From positions 62,001 through 126,000 of the forward strand of contig JAHDWJ010000001.1 in assembly GCA_023384415.1 (NCBI GenBank): 64,000 nt of DNA, given 5' to 3'. Under the pieces are notes generated by a model, which saw nothing but the letters and a program-made list of their open reading frames with translations, was not told the origin of the DNA and did not search any database. Source of the stretch: Anaerolineae bacterium (GTDB lineage Bacteria > Chloroflexota > Anaerolineae > Promineifilales > Promineifilaceae). Both the position numbers and the translations under genes were made by a program. Every line of letters starts with the position of its first letter. The first letter of the stretch is position 1. Shown here piece by piece: positions 7,792 to 16,502 of this stretch.

Positions 7792-8631
7792 TTAGCGGTT
7801 CCCTTTTTCTTTGTCATCACTCTTGAGGACCCCGGCGCGGATCAACTTTTCTTTGAGGTCTCGTTCTGTATCCTTCATGCCGGCGTTGACATGGGGATAA
7901 GCTAACCAGACGAGGGTCAGCCCAAACCAGGCCCCGGTGAGGGTTCGCAGCAGGGGGGGGCTTTCACGCACAGCAAAAAGCTGGCCCAGGAAGCCAAGAA
8001 GGCCGCTGCTGTGGCCATCAAACATATAGCCAAAAAGCTGGCTAAACCCATCCAACCCAATGGGCCCCATGCCGATGATGATGAAGGCGAGAATGGGAAG
8101 AGGTTTGATGTTGTACCGCGGCCGCAGCACAGCAAAAATAAGCCCCCCCACCAACACAAAGAAATAGATACCGATGTCCCGGGCACAGAGGGCCATTTTG
8201 TACCCCATCTCACTATTGCCCAGAAAAACCCGTGCGGCAAAGAAGAACCGGTTACTATCGGCGGGGGATATGCCCTGAAATTCGGACAGTCCTGGGGTAT
8301 ATGCCTCAAATGGGGTCAGGGATGTGCCCGCCAGCTCGCGGGGGTACACCGGTTGGTCGCCAAAGAGGAAGAAAGAGCGAAAAGCCATCTGGTGACACAT
8401 GGGAGAGTAGGCGGCATAAATCGTTTTGGCCGGCCCCTCGGCCCCGACACTCATGAGAACTGGGGCCAACATGGGTAGACCAACATAGAGTGCGGCCGCG
8501 GTGTTAAACACCGCCAACCAGTTTCGGCTCAGCCAATAAACAAACCGGTCAATGGCAATTACCATTGTCCGCGTCCGGCCCGTGACCGCTTTCTTTTTCC
8601 CTTCCTGCTGCGATTCTAATGGTTCTGACAT
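7792..8631 (-). CDS. DUF2085 membrane protein
   Basis: A 279-residue protein with about five membrane helices. It has the DUF2085 signatures: SPMCHQMAFRSFFLFG (Cys and His) near residue 100, KMALCARDIGIYFF near residue 175 and GPIGLDGFSQLFG near residue 215. The conserved Cys, Arg and Asp residues suggest metal or cofactor binding in the membrane, but the family function is not known to me. The C-terminus is charged and cytoplasmic-looking. It stands alone with about 100 bp either side. ATG 8631 is the only reasonable start. Confidence 0.85.
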   Translation of the reverse strand: MSEPLESQQEGKKKAVTGRTRTMVIAIDRFVYWLSRNWLAVFNTAAALYVGLPMLAPVLMSVGAEGPAKTIYAAYSPMCHQMAFRSFFLFGDQPVYPRELAGTSLTPFEAYTPGLSEFQGISPADSNRFFFAARVFLGNSEMGYKMALCARDIGIYFFVLVGGLIFAVLRPRYNIKPLPILAFIIIGMGPIGLDGFSQLFGYMFDGHSSGLLGFLGQLFAVRESPPLLRTLTGAWFGLTLVWLAYPHVNAGMKDTERDLKEKLIRAGVLKSDDKEKGNR

Positions 8632-8670
8632 AAAAATTCCTTTATGAGTGCTGAGGGCTGGGACTCGAAA

Positions 8671-10329
8671 CTAGAAACTAGAAACTTCCTCCCCCGCCGG
8701 GGGTAGGGTAAACCAGAAGGTAGCTCCGGCCCCTACTTCACTATGTAGGCCAACCTGACCGCCCAACTTTTCAATAATACGACGAACAATGGAAAGCCCC
8801 AAACCATGCCCTTTGGCCCGGATTTTATTAACCTGCTCAAAAGGTTGGAAAAGGCGAGCCTGCTGCTCTTGGGGAATACCTGGCCCCTGGTCCCGCACCC
8901 AAAAGCAGATCATCCCATCCGGCTGGATGAAGGAGCCTACCTCTATGATGGGGGGGATGCCGCCATAACGCAGGGCGTTACTTAGATAATTGACCCAGGC
9001 TGCTTCCACCCAGGGGGCATATCCCATGGCCTGGGGCCAGGTGGCCGGTATGGTCAAAACCGCGTTTGATTTTTCAATGATGTGGGAAAGCCGCCGTCGG
9101 GCCTCTTTAATGGTGCGAGCCATATCTACCGGAGCAATAGCCATATCTTCCCGACGTACCGTAGCTAAGAGAAGCAGCTCATCAATGATGTTGCTCATCT
9201 TGCGAGTGTTTTCTAAGATGTGGGTCAGACTTTTAATTTTCTCCTCTTCGGTCAGGGAAAAATCAGTCTCTACCAGGACTTCGGCATAACCGGTGATGAG
9301 GGCCAGGGGATTTTGTAAATCGTGGGCGACGGTGTGGGCAAAGGCGTCTAACTCATTTTTACGAGCTTCCAGGTCTTGGGTGCGTTGATGTAACGCTTCA
9401 ACCAGGTTGGCGTTGTGAATGGCGATGGCCGCTGAGGCGGCTAAAGTTTGGGTAAAGGCCAGATCATCCGCGTCAAAACTGCCTTCGCGTTTGTTGACCA
9501 CTTCAATAACGCCTATGAGGCCATCCCCCAGCCGTAAAGGAACGGCCATAAGGGAATGGGTGTGGAACCCGGTGCTGTGATCGATCCGGTGGGCAAAGCG
9601 GGGGTCTGCGGCCGCGTCCGGGACAATGGCTGGTTGATTATGTTGGGCTACCCAGCCCGCCACCCCTTCCCCCACCGCGATACGCGCCCCAAGCAAAGGG
9701 GGCGTTTGTTGGTAATGAAAAATGGCCCGGCATTCTAACATGGCCTGACTCATCGGCACCCACAGCCAGACCGAACTGCCGTCTGCATCGGTTAAATCAA
9801 TGAGAGCCTGGAGCAGTTGGGCCATAATTTGCTCCAGGTCAAATATAGAAGTGAGGGCTTGCCCTGCTTCATTCAGCAGAGCCAGCTTTTGGTTTCGTTT
9901 TTCTAAGGCGGCTACCGCCTGGGCCCGCTCAGCAATTAACTGCTGCCGCGACAATACTTGTTGAATGGTAGAAGGCATCAAATCGAGATACGCTCCATCT
10001 GGGTCCTTGACAATATAATCACTGGCGCCTAACTTCATCGCCTCAACGGCCGTTTTTTCATTCCCGGTTCCCGTCACCATGATAATGGGGGGATGGGGAG
10101 AATCGCCTAACTTATGCAAAATCTCCAGCCCATCCTGTCCGGGCAGCTTAAAATCCAGAGCCACCAGATCATACAGATGCTCTTTAATCTGATTCAGCCC
10201 CGTCTCTCCGTCGTACACCAGATCAACGGTGTAACCGGCGCGTTCTAGCTTTTTTTGGAACAGTCGGGCCAGACCAACATCATCTTCAACATATAAAATG
10301 TGGGTGGGTTTGTTTTGATTTTCGGTCAT
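8671..10329 (-). CDS. REC-GAF-HisKA-HATPase hybrid sensor kinase
   Basis: A 552-residue cytoplasmic protein with four domains in order: a receiver domain (ILYVEDDVGLARLFQKKLER; phospho-Asp in LVALDFKLPGQDG), a GAF domain (about 165-310), a HisKA dimerisation helix with the phospho-His in AHTVAHDLQNPLALITGYAE near residue 340, and a HATPase domain (YLSNALRYGG, VRDQGPGIP, GHGLGLSIV). No membrane segment is present. It is coupled by a 4-bp overlap (10326-10329) to the kinase encoded upstream, so the receiver domain may be the target of that kinase. Ligand and output are unknown. Confidence 0.9.
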   Translation of the reverse strand: MTENQNKPTHILYVEDDVGLARLFQKKLERAGYTVDLVYDGETGLNQIKEHLYDLVALDFKLPGQDGLEILHKLGDSPHPPIIMVTGTGNEKTAVEAMKLGASDYIVKDPDGAYLDLMPSTIQQVLSRQQLIAERAQAVAALEKRNQKLALLNEAGQALTSIFDLEQIMAQLLQALIDLTDADGSSVWLWVPMSQAMLECRAIFHYQQTPPLLGARIAVGEGVAGWVAQHNQPAIVPDAAADPRFAHRIDHSTGFHTHSLMAVPLRLGDGLIGVIEVVNKREGSFDADDLAFTQTLAASAAIAIHNANLVEALHQRTQDLEARKNELDAFAHTVAHDLQNPLALITGYAEVLVETDFSLTEEEKIKSLTHILENTRKMSNIIDELLLLATVRREDMAIAPVDMARTIKEARRRLSHIIEKSNAVLTIPATWPQAMGYAPWVEAAWVNYLSNALRYGGIPPIIEVGSFIQPDGMICFWVRDQGPGIPQEQQARLFQPFEQVNKIRAKGHGLGLSIVRRIIEKLGGQVGLHSEVGAGATFWFTLPPAGEEVSSF

Positions 10330-11180
10330 AGAGCGGGTAATAGATGGTTAGATACAGAAAAAATAAAGGTGGTACCCTGGCCAGGGGTGGATTCACAGCT
10401 AATTTGGCCTCCATGCCGGCGGACCAGGGTTTGCACGTAAGTCAGCCCCATCCCTTCACCAGGGGTATCTTGTTTGCCTGAACGATAAAATGGCTCAAAA
10501 ATTTTTGCCTGATCTCCAGCCGGGATGCCACGACCGTTGTCTTGCACAAAAAAAGTAATTTTATCTGCGGACTCTTCTGCCCATACGGAAATATGGCCAG
10601 GACGATCTGGCTGGAGGTAAGTGAGCGCGTTGGTAAGCAGGTTGCTCATTATTTGTTCTAAGGCCACTTGATCGGCGATGATGGGAGGCAAGGGGGCAAT
10701 GTCCACGGTCACTTGTTTTTGGTTGATTTGAAAGGCCAGGGTATCTAATATTTCTTGAACCAGAAGCAGGGTGTCAATCGGCTCGAAACTCAATTCTCGC
10801 CGACCGATTTGGGAAAGGGCCAACACGGCATTGCTCAGGCGGGCCATTTTACGCACGGAGGAGCCAATGAATTCGAGGGCTTCCGGGATATCTTCGTGTA
10901 GGGAGAGGGCGATGGCCCGTTTTTGCTCGTGGGTGAGGTGCGGCCGCACCCCTTCTATCACCTCTTGCACCACCGCTAATGCCCCTTTCAGTTCGGCCAA
11001 AAAGCCGCTCATATTGACGAGGGGGGCACGCAAATCATGGGAAACCATATAGGCAAAGCGGCGCAGCTCTTCGTTGACCGCCGCCAACTCTGCTGTGCGC
11101 TCTTGTACCAATATCTCTAATGGATCCCGTGACTCGCGCCCCGGTATACTCCCAACTTCATCCTGACGTAAGTCTAACAC
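10326..11180 (-). CDS. Histidine kinase lacking a sensor domain
   Basis: A 284-residue kinase: a short N-terminal coiled coil (ILVQERTAELAAVNEELRRF), HisKA with the phospho-His in AYMVSHDLRAPLVNMSGFL and a HATPase domain (LLTNALTYLQ, VQDNGRGIPAGDQAKIFEPF, GEGMGLTYV). There is no membrane helix, PAS or GAF domain, so sensing must come from a partner. It resembles the C-terminal module of phytochrome-type or membrane kinases after loss of the input part. It is first in a two-gene unit with the REC-GAF kinase downstream. ATG 11180 gives no obvious domain loss beyond the missing sensor, but a start further upstream is not open. Confidence 0.85.
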   Translation of the reverse strand: MLDLRQDEVGSIPGRESRDPLEILVQERTAELAAVNEELRRFAYMVSHDLRAPLVNMSGFLAELKGALAVVQEVIEGVRPHLTHEQKRAIALSLHEDIPEALEFIGSSVRKMARLSNAVLALSQIGRRELSFEPIDTLLLVQEILDTLAFQINQKQVTVDIAPLPPIIADQVALEQIMSNLLTNALTYLQPDRPGHISVWAEESADKITFFVQDNGRGIPAGDQAKIFEPFYRSGKQDTPGEGMGLTYVQTLVRRHGGQISCESTPGQGTTFIFSVSNHLLPAL

Positions 11181-11257
11181 GATGGTTTTCCTATCTCACT
11201 GGTCAGTCTCCATTCTCGCAATTTCTCGCCCCTCAACGCTCAATCCTCATATCTTAC

Positions 11258-12202
11258 TTAATACGCTGCTCTTTCCAAAGCCTCATGCTCTTCCCGCAAA
11301 CGCAAATAACTTTCATATCGTGCGGCCGCGACATCCCCTCTTTTTACCGCCGCAACTACAGCACACCCTGGCTCATGCCGGTGGGTACAATCACTAAACG
11401 AGCAATCGGCCACCAGGGGGGCAATTTCTCGAAAATAGGCATCTATCTCTGCCGGTTCCAGATCAAACAGAGCCAGCCCTCTTATCCCTGGGGTATCGGC
11501 CACATAGCCCCCTCCTTCCAGGGGAAACATCTCGGCATAACGGGTGGTATGCAGCCCTTTACCTGTCGCCTGGCTGACCTGATGCACCTTTAGCCCTAGG
11601 TCCGGCTGCACCGCATTGAGCAAACTTGATTTGCCCACACCGGATGAGCCAGAAAAAACAGAAATTTTCCCCTGGAGTTTCTCCCGCAAGGCATCAATGC
11701 CCTGCCCGGTTTTGGCACTGGTATACAACACGGGATACCCTATCTGCTCATACAGGGCAAACAACTGTTCCGCTTCGGCCAGGGTGGTCAGGTCTACTTT
11801 GTTAACACAGAGAATGGCGGGCAGCTCATTCATCTCGGCTACCACCAGAAATCGGTCCAATTTGCGTAAACTGGGGGCCGGGTTGGTGATCGCCGTGACG
11901 ATAATCAACTGATCTACATTGGCGATTAACACCTGCTCTTTGTCTGAGGTGAGCTGGCGTAGGCCCGCGGCCGCACGGGAGCGGGAAAGGATCGTACGCC
12001 GTTCCTCAATAGCCTCAATGAGGCCGGCTTCATCAGAAGTGTAGGTGAATGTTACCCGATCGCCAATCGTCACCAGATCACTGTTTTGTCGCTGCCGCTT
12101 TAACCGGCCCGGTACCTGGCAAACAACTACTCTCGCCCCGGTTTCGACGGTGTAAAAGCCACTAATCGCCTTGATGACCAACCCTTGCCCTTGTTTGTCC
12201 AT
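11258..12202 (-). CDS. rsgA: Ribosome biogenesis GTPase RsgA
   Basis: A 314-residue circularly permuted GTPase. After an N-terminal OB domain come G4 (CVNKVDL), G5 (YTSAKTG), G1 (SGSSGVGKSS near residue 180), G3 (DTPGIRG) and the C-terminal zinc motif CSFSDCTHRHEPGC. The order G4-G5-G1-G3 and the Cys-rich knuckle are diagnostic. RsgA assists the last steps of 30S subunit maturation in the cytoplasm. It is a single gene with repeats upstream (12261-12300). All key residues are present. Confidence 0.96.
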   Translation of the reverse strand: MDKQGQGLVIKAISGFYTVETGARVVVCQVPGRLKRQRQNSDLVTIGDRVTFTYTSDEAGLIEAIEERRTILSRSRAAAGLRQLTSDKEQVLIANVDQLIIVTAITNPAPSLRKLDRFLVVAEMNELPAILCVNKVDLTTLAEAEQLFALYEQIGYPVLYTSAKTGQGIDALREKLQGKISVFSGSSGVGKSSLLNAVQPDLGLKVHQVSQATGKGLHTTRYAEMFPLEGGGYVADTPGIRGLALFDLEPAEIDAYFREIAPLVADCSFSDCTHRHEPGCAVVAAVKRGDVAAARYESYLRLREEHEALERAAY

Positions 12203-12322
12203 AAGCTTATGAAATCAGGCGGGAGAGGAATAATTAATGGAGTCTTGTGGCCCCATCATTAACCATTCAACCATTCAACCATTCACCAGTTCACCCATTA
12301 ATTATTTTCCTGGTCTATCTCC

Positions 12323-13357
12323 TCACCCCACCAACTCCACCATCATCCGCAGGGTGGCGATGGGGTCACTGCCCATAGGCATCATGTTCAGGGTGGTGAT
12401 GGGGCTGTTTTGCCATAAGGAGAGCCGCTCCCGGATACGTTCACGAGGGCCGACCAGGGCTACTTCGTCAATCAGTTCAGGGGGCACACGCATCATTGCT
12501 TCCCCCTGGCGACGGGAGAGGTAGAGGGATTGGATTTCGTCTGCGGCCGCCTCAAACCCATAACGCACGGCCAGATCATAATAGAAGTTCTTCCCCTTTG
12601 CTCCCATCCCGCCAATATAGAGGGCCAGCATCGGCCGCACCATGTTGTAAGCAATCTCCATATTATCTTCTAACACTACCGCCACCGACGGGGCAATATC
12701 AAACTGAGCCAGCGATTTGCCTGCCTTCTCCAGACCCGCAGTCACCGCTTCCTGATACGTATCTGCATACCGCTGCGGCGAGAAAAAGATGGGCAGCCAG
12801 CCATCGGCGATTTCAGCGGTCAGGGTAACATTAGCCGGGCCGATGGAGGCCAGGTAGATGGGAATATCGGGTTGGGCGTTGAGGGTGCTTTTGAGCGGTT
12901 TGCCTAAGCCGGTAGCATCTTCGCCCTGGTACGGTATCTGGTAAATTGCCCCCTGGTAGGTGAGGGGGGCTTCGCGCTTAAAAATAGTCCGCACAATCTC
13001 CACATATTCACGAGTGCGGGTAAGCGGCCGCCGGTAGCCTACCCCATGCCACCCTTCCACCACCTGTGGCCCAGAGAGACCTAATCCTAAAAGGAAGCGG
13101 CCGTCGGAAAGCTGGTTCATCGTCATGGCCGTCATGGCCGTGTTGGCTGGGGTACGGGCGGGCATCTGCATAATCGCCGTGCCCAGCTTAATCCGCTCCG
13201 TTTGCGCCCCCATCCAGGCCAGCGGCGTCACCGCATCGGAGCCATACGCCTCGGCGGTCCAGACCGCATACACCCCCAGCCGATCCGCTTCCTGCACCAG
13301 GGCCATGGGCAGATCAATTCGTCCCGCTGCATAGCCGATATTTATGCCTAGCCGCAT
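12323..13357 (-). CDS. LLM-class flavin/F420-dependent oxidoreductase
   Basis: A 344-residue protein of the luciferase-like monooxygenase superfamily, a TIM barrel. Signatures include [20 protein letters not shown], the [17 protein letters not shown] stretch near residue 60, and [20 protein letters not shown]. Proteins of this subgroup usually use coenzyme F420 rather than FMN (family knowledge); the substrate cannot be inferred. It stands alone; the tRNA-Glu gene follows upstream on the same strand. ATG 13357 starts the first beta strand ([15 protein letters not shown]), so the start is secure. Confidence 0.9.
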   Translation of the reverse strand: MRLGINIGYAAGRIDLPMALVQEADRLGVYAVWTAEAYGSDAVTPLAWMGAQTERIKLGTAIMQMPARTPANTAMTAMTMNQLSDGRFLLGLGLSGPQVVEGWHGVGYRRPLTRTREYVEIVRTIFKREAPLTYQGAIYQIPYQGEDATGLGKPLKSTLNAQPDIPIYLASIGPANVTLTAEIADGWLPIFFSPQRYADTYQEAVTAGLEKAGKSLAQFDIAPSVAVVLEDNMEIAYNMVRPMLALYIGGMGAKGKNFYYDLAVRYGFEAAADEIQSLYLSRRQGEAMMRVPPELIDEVALVGPRERIRERLSLWQNSPITTLNMMPMGSDPIATLRMMVELVG

Positions 13358-13462
13358 ATGTCACTCCTGTGAAATAAATTATGAAGGATGAATTATGAGG
13401 GATGAAGGAAGTGCCAATTTTCTCTGTGACGACAGTTGAGTTCCACTCATTGCCCTTAAAAC

Positions 13463-13492
13463 AAAAAAGGCTTCACTGATTGGTGAAGCCTT
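13463..13492 (-). terminator. Intrinsic terminator after tRNA-Glu
   Basis: On the minus strand GGCTTCACC and GTGAAGCC form a stem around AATCA, followed by TTTTTTG. It lies 5 bp beyond the tRNA 3' end. Confidence 0.85.
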
Positions 13493-13496
13493 CAGG

Positions 13497-13569
13497 TGCC
13501 CTCACGGGGATTCGAACCCCGGTTTTAGCCTTGAAAGGGCTACGTCCTGGTCCCCTAGACGATGAGGGC
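13497..13569 (-). tRNA. tRNA-Glu (anticodon TTC)
   Basis: The 73-nt minus-strand sequence folds as a complete cloverleaf. The acceptor arms GCCCTCA/TGAGGGC are perfectly paired, the T arm is CCGGGGTTCGAATCCCCG, and the anticodon stem TAGCC/GGCTA holds loop CTTTCAA with anticodon TTC (Glu, reading GAA and GAG). The discriminator is A; the CCA end is only partly encoded (ACC follows). A good promoter lies upstream (13582-13610) and a terminator downstream. Confidence 0.96.
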
Positions 13570-13581
13570 AAAGCGGACAAC

Positions 13582-13610
13582 ATTTTATCACCCACTGGCG
13601 GCATGGTCAA
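13582..13610 (-). promoter_or_regulatory. Sigma-70-type promoter of tRNA-Glu
   Basis: On the minus strand TTGACC (13605-13610), 17 bp and TAAAAT (13582-13587) precede the tRNA by 12 bp. Box quality and spacing are near consensus. Confidence 0.75.
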
Positions 13611-13680
13611 GAAGTTGCCAGATTGCCGATTGGCTCAACCATCAGAATTATACCGACCAATGGCGATTCTAACACCTAAC

Positions 13681-13709
13681 CTGACATCGCCAACTGTTTG
13701 CATTATAAT
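13681..13709 (+). promoter_or_regulatory. Sigma-70-type promoter of the GT2 gene
   Basis: CTGACA (13681-13686), 17 bp, TATAAT (13704-13709). It lies 55 bp before the ATG at 13765 and is the only good promoter in this gap. Confidence 0.75.
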
Positions 13710-13764
13710 CCCCCCGGATTCAGTCCAGAGAGGGATTAAATAGTCAACTATCAAGGGTTTGTAC

Positions 13765-14454
13765 ATGCTATTAACGGTTATTATTCCCGTATACAACGAG
13801 GCTTCTACGCTGGCGGAATTGATCCGGCGCGTTCATGCGGTAGATGTCCCCAAAGAGATTTTAGTGGTAGATGATGGCTCAGATGAAGCTACCAAAAGGT
13901 TGTTAGATCAATCAATCGCCGAAAATGTCACCCTGATCACCCACCCGCACAATATGGGCAAAGGGACAGCCATCCGCACCGGGTTGGCCCAGGCGAAGGG
14001 GGATGTGGTGATTATCCAGGATGCCGATTTAGAATATTACCCCTCTGATTATGTCAAATTGATTATGACTTATCAGCAGCAGCAGGCGCGGGTGGTTTAT
14101 GGGGTGCGGGATTTGAGCCGCCGCTCTAAGGTGATGCGCTGGGGGAATAGGGCTATGACCTGGATGACTAATTTGCTTTATGGGGTGCGTCTGCATGATA
14201 TGGAGACGTGTTATAAGCTGATTGACCGGCGGCTGATGCAATCATTGGATTTGCAGAGCCGCCGCTTTGAGATTGAGGCGGAGATCACGGCCAAGATTAT
14301 CCGCTCCGGGGCGAAGATTTATGAAGCCCCTATTCAATATGATCATCGGGAAGAGGGGAAGAAGCTTACCCCGTGGGATGGGCTGCCGACGGTGCAGGCG
14401 CTGCTGCGGTATCGGTTTTGGCGGCCGCAGCCGGCTCTAGCCGCTGCCGATTAG
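13765..14454 (+). CDS. Family 2 glycosyltransferase (DPM-like)
   Basis: A 229-residue GT-A glycosyltransferase. The start LLTVIIPVYNEASTLAELIR, the VVDDGSD motif near residue 35 and DADLEYYP (the DxD-type metal site) near residue 88 are those of dolichol-phosphate-mannose-synthase-like GT2 enzymes, which move a sugar from a nucleotide to a lipid carrier on the inner face of the membrane. There is no membrane anchor at the C-terminus. The frame is open from a TTG at 13759, but ATG 13765 is preferred. The last 89 bp overlap the end of the convergent MFS gene. It has its own promoter. Confidence 0.9.
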   Translation: MLLTVIIPVYNEASTLAELIRRVHAVDVPKEILVVDDGSDEATKRLLDQSIAENVTLITHPHNMGKGTAIRTGLAQAKGDVVIIQDADLEYYPSDYVKLIMTYQQQQARVVYGVRDLSRRSKVMRWGNRAMTWMTNLLYGVRLHDMETCYKLIDRRLMQSLDLQSRRFEIEAEITAKIIRSGAKIYEAPIQYDHREEGKKLTPWDGLPTVQALLRYRFWRPQPALAAAD

Positions 14455-15664
14455 TTGGGTGTAAGTAAAAGAGGGTTAGCCCCAACGCGGCCGCACCCCC
14501 AACTCCGCCATACATCAGCCAGGGCAGCTCAGGCTGGTTTAGCCGGGCTGCCCAATCTACCAACGACCCCCCCACCACATGCCCAATGCTCCCGCCTACG
14601 GCCAGGGCCAGGGAGTTCACCCCAAAGTAAGATCCTCTGGCGATAGGGTTGGCTAAGGCGGCCGCGACTGTCTCCGAGGTGGGCATTACCCACACTACCC
14701 CCAAAGAGAAGAAAAAGAGGCTGGCGTAAAAGTGGCCTAAATTTTGCACCAGGGCCATCAGCCCCAGGCTCATGGCCACCGATAAAACGCCTAAAATCAG
14801 AGTCGGGAACGGGGGCAGCCACCGTTGGGCTAATTTTAGCGCGGGCATTTGCAGCCCAATCGCCAACACTGAACTGACGGTGAACATGATACCCACACTG
14901 CTGTCTTGCCCGGTCATCGCCTTAATGGCCAGGGGCATAGCAATGGAAAGCTGGGCCCACATAAACCAATACCCAATCAGCAGCACTGTAAACAGCATAA
15001 ACGGCTTATCGCTGAGGGGGTAGCGCAGCCCGTTCATAACCGACTGCTCCCCGCTGCCAGTAGAAACGGACATGGGGGGGAGCCCTACCCAGGTGAGGAT
15101 AAAGGCGACAACATAAAAGAGCGCGGCCGCGTACCCCACCGTGGCAAAATCAAACCGGATCAGCCAGACGCCCATGAGTGGGCCAATGGTTCGGCCCAGG
15201 TTTTGTAACATGCTGATGCGGGCATAGGCATCCGTTGTCTTTTCCGGGGGAGCCAGGACGGCCACAGCGGCCCGGGTCGGGGCGCCAAACAAAGCCCCAC
15301 CAATGGCTGCGGCCGCGCCCGACAACAGCAGCAGGGCCGGGGTATCCGCATACCCCATCAGGGCAAAACTCCCTGCCCGGATCAGCAGCCCCCACAGAAT
15401 CAAACTTTTCGGACCGAACTTATCCGCCAAGGCCCCGCCAAAGACCGTCAGCCCTTGTTGGGTAAACTGCCGCACCGCCAGCACCACCCCAATAAAACCG
15501 GCGGCCCACCCCAGGCCATCCACATAATGCACCGAGAGCAGGGGGATAATCAAAAAGAAACCCGCATTCATCAGAAAGATGTCCGCCAACAAGGTTGGCA
15601 AACCCCACTGAGGAATGCGGGCAGATAATGGCAAAGCAATAGGTTTCACAGGCGTTGCATCCAA
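14366..15664 (-). CDS. MFS transporter
   Basis: A 432-residue membrane protein with 12 predicted helices. The N-terminal half has GGALADKFGPKSLILWGLLI, the loop 2-3 motif (GxLaDrxGrkxxl) of drug-efflux type MFS proteins, and the helix 5 stretch QNLGRTIGPLMGVWLI. The C-terminal tail is Ala-rich (PAAAAKTDTAAAPAPSAA) and is encoded in the part that overlaps the GT2 gene on the other strand, so it may have arisen by loss of an earlier stop codon. The substrate is unknown; a multidrug or metabolite exporter is most likely. Confidence 0.9.
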   Translation of the reverse strand: MDATPVKPIALPLSARIPQWGLPTLLADIFLMNAGFFLIIPLLSVHYVDGLGWAAGFIGVVLAVRQFTQQGLTVFGGALADKFGPKSLILWGLLIRAGSFALMGYADTPALLLLSGAAAAIGGALFGAPTRAAVAVLAPPEKTTDAYARISMLQNLGRTIGPLMGVWLIRFDFATVGYAAALFYVVAFILTWVGLPPMSVSTGSGEQSVMNGLRYPLSDKPFMLFTVLLIGYWFMWAQLSIAMPLAIKAMTGQDSSVGIMFTVSSVLAIGLQMPALKLAQRWLPPFPTLILGVLSVAMSLGLMALVQNLGHFYASLFFFSLGVVWVMPTSETVAAALANPIARGSYFGVNSLALAVGGSIGHVVGGSLVDWAARLNQPELPWLMYGGVGGAAALGLTLFYLHPTNRQRLEPAAAAKTDTAAAPAPSAAHPTG

Positions 15665-15937
15665 TTAGATGATTGTCTAATCATTATACACCACAATAGA
15701 AACCACGCCGCTCTGAAATATTGTTTTCCCTGGTAGAAAAGTACCCTCATGTTTTGCCCTATGTCGCGGCCACAATTCCCCAAACAGGCTACTTCCTACA
15801 CCCAAACTCGCGCGGCAACCACCCAAAACAAAAGATTTGTGCACCGAACATTGCATGATAACATTCTTGACAAAAGATTATATAAAGGAATAGGCGTATA
15901 TTTAATATCATGCCATAGGTGATGCTGTTTAACCATT

Positions 15938-16224
15938 ATGTGTGGTCAGACCAACAAGATCGAGCCAATTCACCGAATGTGGCGAAGGTGTAAAAGCTCT
16001 GCACCTGAGCAGAATTCACTGGTGGCTAACGCGGCCGCGTATGCTCTTGAAGCTCTAGGTGTGGCCGCCAATGACATCCCCCTGGAACAACCATGACCCC
16101 AGCAAAGTCTGCCCAATCCTCTTCAATCAGCCATCGCCCCCAGCGTGACCGGTTAATCCAAAATGGTCTTACTCTTATTGAGCTTACCTACGATGATTTT
16201 GAATGTGATGCGAGAAAAGACTAG
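15938..16224 (+). pseudogene. Two short remnant frames coupled by ATGA
   Basis: The gap 15665-16502 has no full gene but two short frames. Bases 15938-16096 encode 52 residues whose end (SLVANAAAYALEALGVAAND then IPLEQP) resembles the C-terminus of molybdenum hydroxylase large subunits (CoxL/XdhA type). Overlapping it by ATGA, 16093-16224 encode 43 residues ending RDRLIQNGLTLIELTYDDF, similar to the last strand and helix of PD-(D/E)XK-type endonucleases. Both are far too short for those families. They are most likely gene debris at an insertion site. The rest of the gap holds nothing I recognise except one GCGGCCGC (16031). Confidence 0.35.
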
Positions 16225-16502
16225 AGCGAAAGAGAAAACGTCGGAGAACAGCGATATGTGCTATTGGCAGCAGTTTGACATTTAGCAAGTAATAGCAACG
16301 CTGGGTTCCGCTAACTGGTATTTACCAGTTTCGGCATAGTGTGCATGCGCCGAAAAGAAGATTTATGTCAATAGATTGAAGCAACTTATGTTAGCCAGAA
16401 TCACTTAAGACTGGTGAGTAAATTGACATAATAGTTGTGATGAGCGATATGCACAAATTGTGCTTCTTGTCAAACATGATTTAGCGGAAAGTAGAGAGCA
16501 AC

